From the NCBI GenBank assembly GCA_031363085.1, contig JANLTU010000074.1:1-44121 (forward strand): DNA of 44,121 nucleotides, read 5' to 3'. Source of the stretch: UBA6921 sp031363085. GTDB lineage: Bacteria; Pseudomonadota; Gammaproteobacteria; SG8-11. This document shows positions 41,136 through 44,121 of this stretch, piece by piece; within the stretch, counting starts at the first letter, position 1, and each line of letters starts with the position of its first letter. The position numbers and the translations under genes are program-made. The notes beneath the pieces are model-generated. The model had not been told where the DNA came from. It did not search any database and saw only the letters and a list, made by a program, of their open reading frames with translations.

Positions 41136-41333
41136 ATGAACAACGTGTATTACCAGACCATCGACAAAATGGAAAAAGCCAAAGTTGCGCGTGACTACCT
41201 TGTGGGTTGGGCCTCGGGCTTTCTGCACAACCCAAAAGTCGAAGAGCAGCGCCAGAACGAAGCCTACGACGCCGGTTACGATGACGGCACCAGCAAGAAA
41301 ACCGACGGCTACACCGCCTGGGTCGGCAAGTAA
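41136..41333 (+). CDS. Small hypothetical protein (65 aa)
   Basis: This is a soluble 65-residue protein (MEKAKVARDYLVGWASGFLH core) with no signal peptide or Cys. The C-terminus AYDAGYDDGTSKKTDGYTAW is rich in Tyr, Gly and Asp. A good ribosome site (CAGGAG) and an intrinsic terminator about 35 bases after the stop make it a real monocistronic gene. I do not recognise it. Confidence 0.8.
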   Translation: MNNVYYQTIDKMEKAKVARDYLVGWASGFLHNPKVEEQRQNEAYDAGYDDGTSKKTDGYTAWVGK

Positions 41334-41366
41334 TCCAAAATAGTTAATAGTTGAAGTGCAGTAATG

Positions 41367-41397
41367 ACGGCCGGGTGCAACGCCCCGGCCGTTTTTA
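41367..41397 (+). terminator. Intrinsic terminator of the small gene
   Basis: A 9-bp GC-rich stem (41367-41375 with 41384-41392) is followed by a T-run. The IS630 element begins about a dozen bases further on. Confidence 0.88.
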
Positions 41398-41408
41398 TTT
41401 GTGCGCTA

Positions 41409-42192
41409 GTGTAGTGTTTCATTCTGTTTGGAGCTTAATCGACGGTTAGCGCGAATGACTTTTTCCAAAATATCGCGCGCGCTTTTGGTCCAAATGAACG
41501 GCTTGGGTTTGGTGTTGTGATGGGCAATGTATTCGTCGATGGCGGCGACCAGATCAGGGACGCTCGTAAATACGCCCCGGCGAATCCGCGCGGTGGTGAT
41601 ATCACGGAAGAAACGTTCGACCATGTTCAGCCACGACGCCGAGGTGGGGGTGAAGTGCATGTTGAAGCGCGGATGTTTGGCCAGCCACGCCTGCACGACC
41701 GGGTGTTTGTGTGTGGCGTAGTTGTCGACGATCAGATGCAAGGTCTTGTCCTTGGGGGTCTCACGATCAATTTGCTTGAGGAACTTCAACCATTCGGTGT
41801 GGCGGTGGCGCGGCTGGCACTGGGCAATGACCTGCCCGTCCAACATGCTGAGCGCCGCGAATAACGTGGTCGTACCGTTGCGCTTGTAGTCGCAAGCCGC
41901 AACCGGGTATAGCGTTCGCGCCAACGCGACACCTGCACCCGACCCACGCCTAATTGTGCGGCAATCTCTTTGTTTAGCAGGCTTTGTGCCGCCAGTAACA
42001 CCCTGCGTGCGCGCTGCGCCAGTCGCACACTGCTGAGTTTGGAGCGACTCAGCTTCGTCAACAGGGCGTGCTCCTCGTCCGTCAATACCAACCCCGAGGC
42101 AACTCTCATTTGCATTCTCCACACCGCTTCGTCGTGTGCAGCGTTGCAGTTACACATACAATATATGTTCCATCAAGAATGAAACACTACAC
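41409..42192 (-). mobile_element. IS630-family derivative with internally deleted transposase
   Basis: The 784-bp element is bounded by a TA duplication (41407-41408 and 42193-42194). It has 17-bp perfect terminal inverted repeats, GTGTAGTGTTTCATTCT at the left and its reverse complement at 42176-42192. The minus strand holds the N-terminal helix-turn-helix of an IS630 transposase (LTDEEHALLTKLSRSKLSSV, NKEIAAQLGVGRVQVSRW). In another frame it holds the C-terminal DDE part (DYKRNGTTTLFAAL, LHLIVDNYATHKHP, TPTSASWLNMVERFF). Roughly 100-130 residues between them, including the first catalytic Asp region, are missing, and the frames do not join. The element is non-autonomous but the ends are intact. 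Confidence 0.88.
41412..42118 (-). pseudogene. IS630-family transposase, deleted and frameshifted
   Basis: The two halves lie in different frames: the HTH part near 42118-41900 and the catalytic C-terminal part near 41910-41412. They meet inside DYKRNGTTTL. The Glu of the DDE triad is present in the C-terminal half (LNMVERFF) with the second Asp in IVDNYATH; the first Asp is in the deleted middle. No functional transposase is expected. Confidence 0.85.
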
Positions 42193-42194
42193 TA

Positions 42195-42503
42195 GTGCGC
42201 TGGACGATGGCGAAGGCGGCATCGTTGTTGGATGTCTTGCCGCGCGCGCTAAGTTTTACTGGCGTCAAGCGCCTGCTAAACGTATTCGCTGATCAGCTCC
42301 GCCGAACGCCGAGCGATCAAATTAGTACACGGATCACGACCGTACTTGCGAGCAGCGCTACACTGCAATTACCGCATTGCCCTGGCCGGATCGAGCCGCG
42401 TGCAAAGAAACGGCGACCCAAAAATCTTCCATTGCTCACCGTGCCGCGTCATGTTGCGCGTGAGCACATCCTAAGGCAGCGGGAGCTTAACCGAGTGGCA
42501 TGA
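42195..42503 (+). pseudogene. IS4-family transposase, C-terminal remnant
   Basis: The frame carries LPRALSFTGVKRLLNVFADQ, then CPGRIEPRAKKRRPK, the characteristic C-terminal end of IS4-family transposases ('.DRPGRxEPRxxKRRPKxYxLL'). The DDE core lies to the left in such proteins and is absent: the IS630 derivative has inserted directly at the 5' boundary. The stop is at 42503. No inverted repeats seen. Confidence 0.72.
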
Positions 42504-42569
42504 GGGGCAGACACCAATATGTTGTAGCCCCGGTTACCCGCGCGGCGGGGTAACCGGGAAAGGGTAATA

Positions 42570-42830
42570 TTATTTGCCATAGTGGTAACGGCAAGCGGCG
42601 ATGTACAAAACGCCTTTCTCGACTTTGTATACCAAACGGTGTTCTTCGTTGATGCGGCGCGACCAGTAGCCCGTCCACTTGTGGCGTAACGATTCGGGTT
42701 TGCCGATGCCGCGAAATGGGTCTTTCTCCACGGCCTCGATCAGCTTGTTGATCCGGGCATGCAGACGTTGGTCATGTTTGTGCCACCAGCGGTAGTCTTC
42801 CCAGGCCGCATCGGCCCACTTGATGGTCAT
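42570..42830 (-). CDS. yoeB: YoeB-family mRNA-interferase toxin
   Basis: The 86-residue RelE-superfamily toxin reads MTIKWADAAWEDYRWWHKHD at its N-terminus and ends CRYHYGK. GKPESLRHKWTGYWSRRINE carries the catalytic Glu and Arg region, and the C-terminal CRYHY supplies the His/Tyr of YoeB. It cleaves mRNA at the ribosomal A site when freed from its antitoxin. Its ATG overlaps the antitoxin stop by four bases, the standard antitoxin-first order. Length is normal and no damage is seen. Confidence 0.95.
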   Translation of the reverse strand: MTIKWADAAWEDYRWWHKHDQRLHARINKLIEAVEKDPFRGIGKPESLRHKWTGYWSRRINEEHRLVYKVEKGVLYIAACRYHYGK

Positions 42831-43078
42831 TGAATCAGTTTCCGCGTCTTGGCTTTACCACGCTCGATTTGGGATACCGCGCGGCGCAGACGCTGTGCCA
42901 TAACCGGACTGCGCGCAAGATAGGCGGTTTCCTGCCACGACTCGAAATCCTCAAGAGAGATCAGCACGGCCGGCGCGCCCTTCTGGCGCGTGATGAGAAT
43001 CGGCGCGTGATCCTCCGTGACTTCTTCGATTGCTTTGGCCAGTTTACTGCGCAGCGCGGAATAGGAGAGTGTTTTCAT
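42827..43078 (-). CDS. yefM: YefM-family (Phd-type) antitoxin
   Basis: The 83-residue antitoxin has a Phd/YefM N-terminal DNA-binding fold (MKTLSYSALRSKLAKAIEEV, VLISLEDFESWQETAYLA) and a basic, probably unstructured C-terminal tail that would clasp YoeB. It represses its own operon through the palindrome just upstream. It lies among mobile-element debris but is itself intact, so the pair should be functional. Confidence 0.93.
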   Translation of the reverse strand: MKTLSYSALRSKLAKAIEEVTEDHAPILITRQKGAPAVLISLEDFESWQETAYLARSPVMAQRLRRAVSQIERGKAKTRKLIQ

Positions 43079-43103
43079 GGTGCTTCCGGGAGAGTTGGGT
43101 GGA

Positions 43104-43125
43104 GTTGTACAGATAATTGTACAAC
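43104..43125. promoter_or_regulatory. YefM operator palindrome (TGTACA boxes)
   Basis: GTTGTACA (43104-43111) and TGTACAAC (43118-43125) form 8-bp arms around GATAAT, with two TGTACA hexamers. TGTACA boxes are the known binding element of YefM-YoeB. The site lies 26 bases upstream of the antitoxin start. Confidence 0.82.
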
Positions 43126-43179
43126 CACTGGGAAGGGTGGCTCAATGGGACCAGCGCGCATTTTTGCGCGTTTCAATCC

Positions 43180-43205
43180 TCTGAGGTTCTGATCTGAGGT
43201 TCTGA
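43180..43205. repeat. 13-bp tandem repeat
   Basis: TCTGAGGTTCTGA occurs twice, head to tail (43180-43192 and 43193-43205). It has no evident function and may mark slippage or the scar of an inserted element. Confidence 0.8.
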
Positions 43206-43279
43206 GGGTGTGAGAAATATTAGGGTCAGACAACAAGGTCTTCTATGCACGGCACTCTGGGCACCATCATTTTTCCGGC

Positions 43280-43455
43280 AATACCTACACGCTGAAAATT
43301 TCCGACAACGACTGAAGGCGCATATCGCGCGCCTTGCGAAAACTACACATTGTTCCGCGCATAGTCTGATGATCGAGGCATTGGAGCGCGAGGTGGCGCG
43401 CGAGGAGCGCCTGCAAGCATTCGTGCGCGAAGCAAGAGCAGCGGATGTGCCATAC
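43280..43455 (+). pseudogene. Ribbon-helix-helix (CopG-type) antitoxin, frameshifted remnant
   Basis: A strand-like NTYTLKISDND in one frame continues one base out of register as LKAHIARLAKTTHCSAHSLM and IEALEREVAREERLQAF. Together they make the RHH fold of small antitoxins ('TLTIRxPDELKARIARLA..T.RS.HSLM.EALEREV'). A single-base deletion near 43310 breaks it, and no start codon is recognisable. Downstream, the frame runs into short direct repeats instead of a toxin gene. Confidence 0.7.
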
Positions 43456-43462
43456 CAAAATC

Positions 43463-43503
43463 TGCAGAACAGGGTCAGGCTTGTGCAGAACAGAGTCAGG
43501 CTT
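43463..43503. repeat. Two 20-bp direct repeats
   Basis: TGCAGAACAGGGTCAGGCTT (43463-43482) recurs at 43484-43503 with one change. A related GGGTCAGAC lies near 43224-43232. Such 'GGGTCAG' units are often found around REP-type repeats. Confidence 0.75.
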
Positions 43504-43708
43504 GCGTTACTGCATTATATAGAGCTCTGAATTTGCAAGGACGCATGGGATATGTGCGCCCTCGATCTTAATTTGCATTGCCATTTATACAAACTCACCA
43601 TCATTGCCTACGGGTTACAGCATCACCGAGCAGGGGCTGATTTTCCCGATGGGCGCGTTGACAGTTAGCGCAAAGCCCGCTTCGTCACATAACGAGACAA
43701 ATTCAGCG
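43504..43708. other. Intergenic stretch, no gene seen
   Basis: Between the direct repeats and the PIN remnant no recognisable protein, RNA or terminator is found. Confidence 0.55.
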
Positions 43709-44121
43709 TCAGTTCTCCGCGAGGGAAACGCCACGTTTTGGAAACGCATGCAGTAGTTTGCTGTTCATGGTTACAAGCTTGGTGTTGAGCTGTATTGCCA
43801 GCGCGACAAACTACGCAGTCGTAGGCGGGGCAGTCGCTGTTCTTCACAAGCTTGAGCACGGCGTGCGAGTCAACTTCAAACTCTGAACCCTCAAGCAGGC
43901 TTTCTGCCTCGTGCACGCCGTACGTTTGGTCGAGGATCAGAGTCTTGCGTCTGAATGTAGTCTGCCAAAATGTTGCGTAGCTCACTGCGCCACAGAATGG
44001 GCGCGGCCCACTCAGGATCGCGCTCCATATGGTGCGTGCGGCGACAGGGACAATGATGCAGGGCGCGAAACGCTGGGCCTATAAAAATAGCCCCGCCGCA
44101 TACGTTACGACTCACGTCTTA
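43709..44121 (-). pseudogene. PIN-domain (VapC-type) toxin, frameshifted, 5' end outside window
   Basis: Three frames are needed to follow the protein. MERDPEWAAPILWRSELRNI (from about 44014) is in one, HEAESLLEGSEFEVDSHAVL with NSDCPAYDC in a second, and VALAIQLNTKLVTMNSKLLH plus AFPKRGVSLAEN up to the stop at 43709 in a third. These are the middle and C-terminal parts of a VapC PIN nuclease, including the acidic residues of SELRN and the SAYDC-like site. Two frameshifts make it non-functional. It is convergent with the RHH remnant, so the two were probably not a pair in this arrangement. Confidence 0.75.

Noticed and set aside
43463..43503. CRISPR-like direct repeats
   Set aside because: Only two 20-bp units separated by one base, so no spacers and no array.

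Overview
The window looks like chromosomal DNA of a GC-rich gammaproteobacterium. It carries an AcnB-type aconitase, separately encoded topoisomerase IV subunits (parE, parC), gltX, the xseB-ispA pair, and several envelope or signalling families common in Proteobacteria (DUF3015, DUF4105, DUF349, glycine-zipper 2TM, GGDEF/EAL). No species can be named from sequence reading alone.

Layout. 1-1098: 3' end of acnB. 1196-1907: remnants of a divergent peroxiredoxin/LysR pair, both missing their 5' ends. 2063-6737: envelope genes (DUF3015 protein, DUF4105 protein, alpha/beta hydrolase, membrane-anchored methyltransferase-like protein, MerP-like protein). 6888-10643: gltX convergent with a GGDEF/EAL phosphodiesterase. 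10995-19270: five co-directional, tightly packed genes encoding exported or membrane-anchored c-type cytochromes related to the RoxA/MauG/CcpA superfamily plus one lipoprotein, with seven CxxCH haem sites in all. 19298-19565: tRNA-Ala(GGC) and tRNA-Glu(TTC) with promoter and terminator. 19758-20110: IS3 remnant. 20187-21347: ispA and xseB on the minus strand. 21532-23962: rubrerythrin, an Fe-S heterodisulfide-reductase-like protein and a DUF3501 protein, apparently one operon. 24168-31088: parE and parC, separated by about 2.8 kb holding an AAA ATPase / TOPRIM-like two-gene unit (a likely phage-defence pair) flanked by broken AlbA_2, DNA methyltransferase and nucleotidyltransferase fragments. 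31189-34929: exported proteins (outer-membrane barrel, metallophosphoesterase-like, DsrE-like, glycine zipper), a Pho-box-like sequence and a 143-bp MITE. 35033-40974: small exported protein, a 1011-aa DUF349/HEAT protein in an overlapping operon with a quinone oxidoreductase and a two-TM protein, then an ABM-like protein and a 2OG-Fe(II) oxygenase. 41136-44121: a small orphan gene followed by a mobile and toxin-antitoxin region (IS630 derivative, IS4 remnant, YefM/YoeB pair with operator, broken ribbon-helix-helix and PIN-domain genes).

The two units most likely to repay follow-up are the cytochrome operon at 10995-19270 and the ATPase/TOPRIM-like pair between parE and parC. The first may be a periplasmic oxidation system of unknown substrate. 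The second sits in a cluster of broken defence and toxin genes, which marks the spacer as an integration site. All family assignments come from reading motifs; no database search was run.
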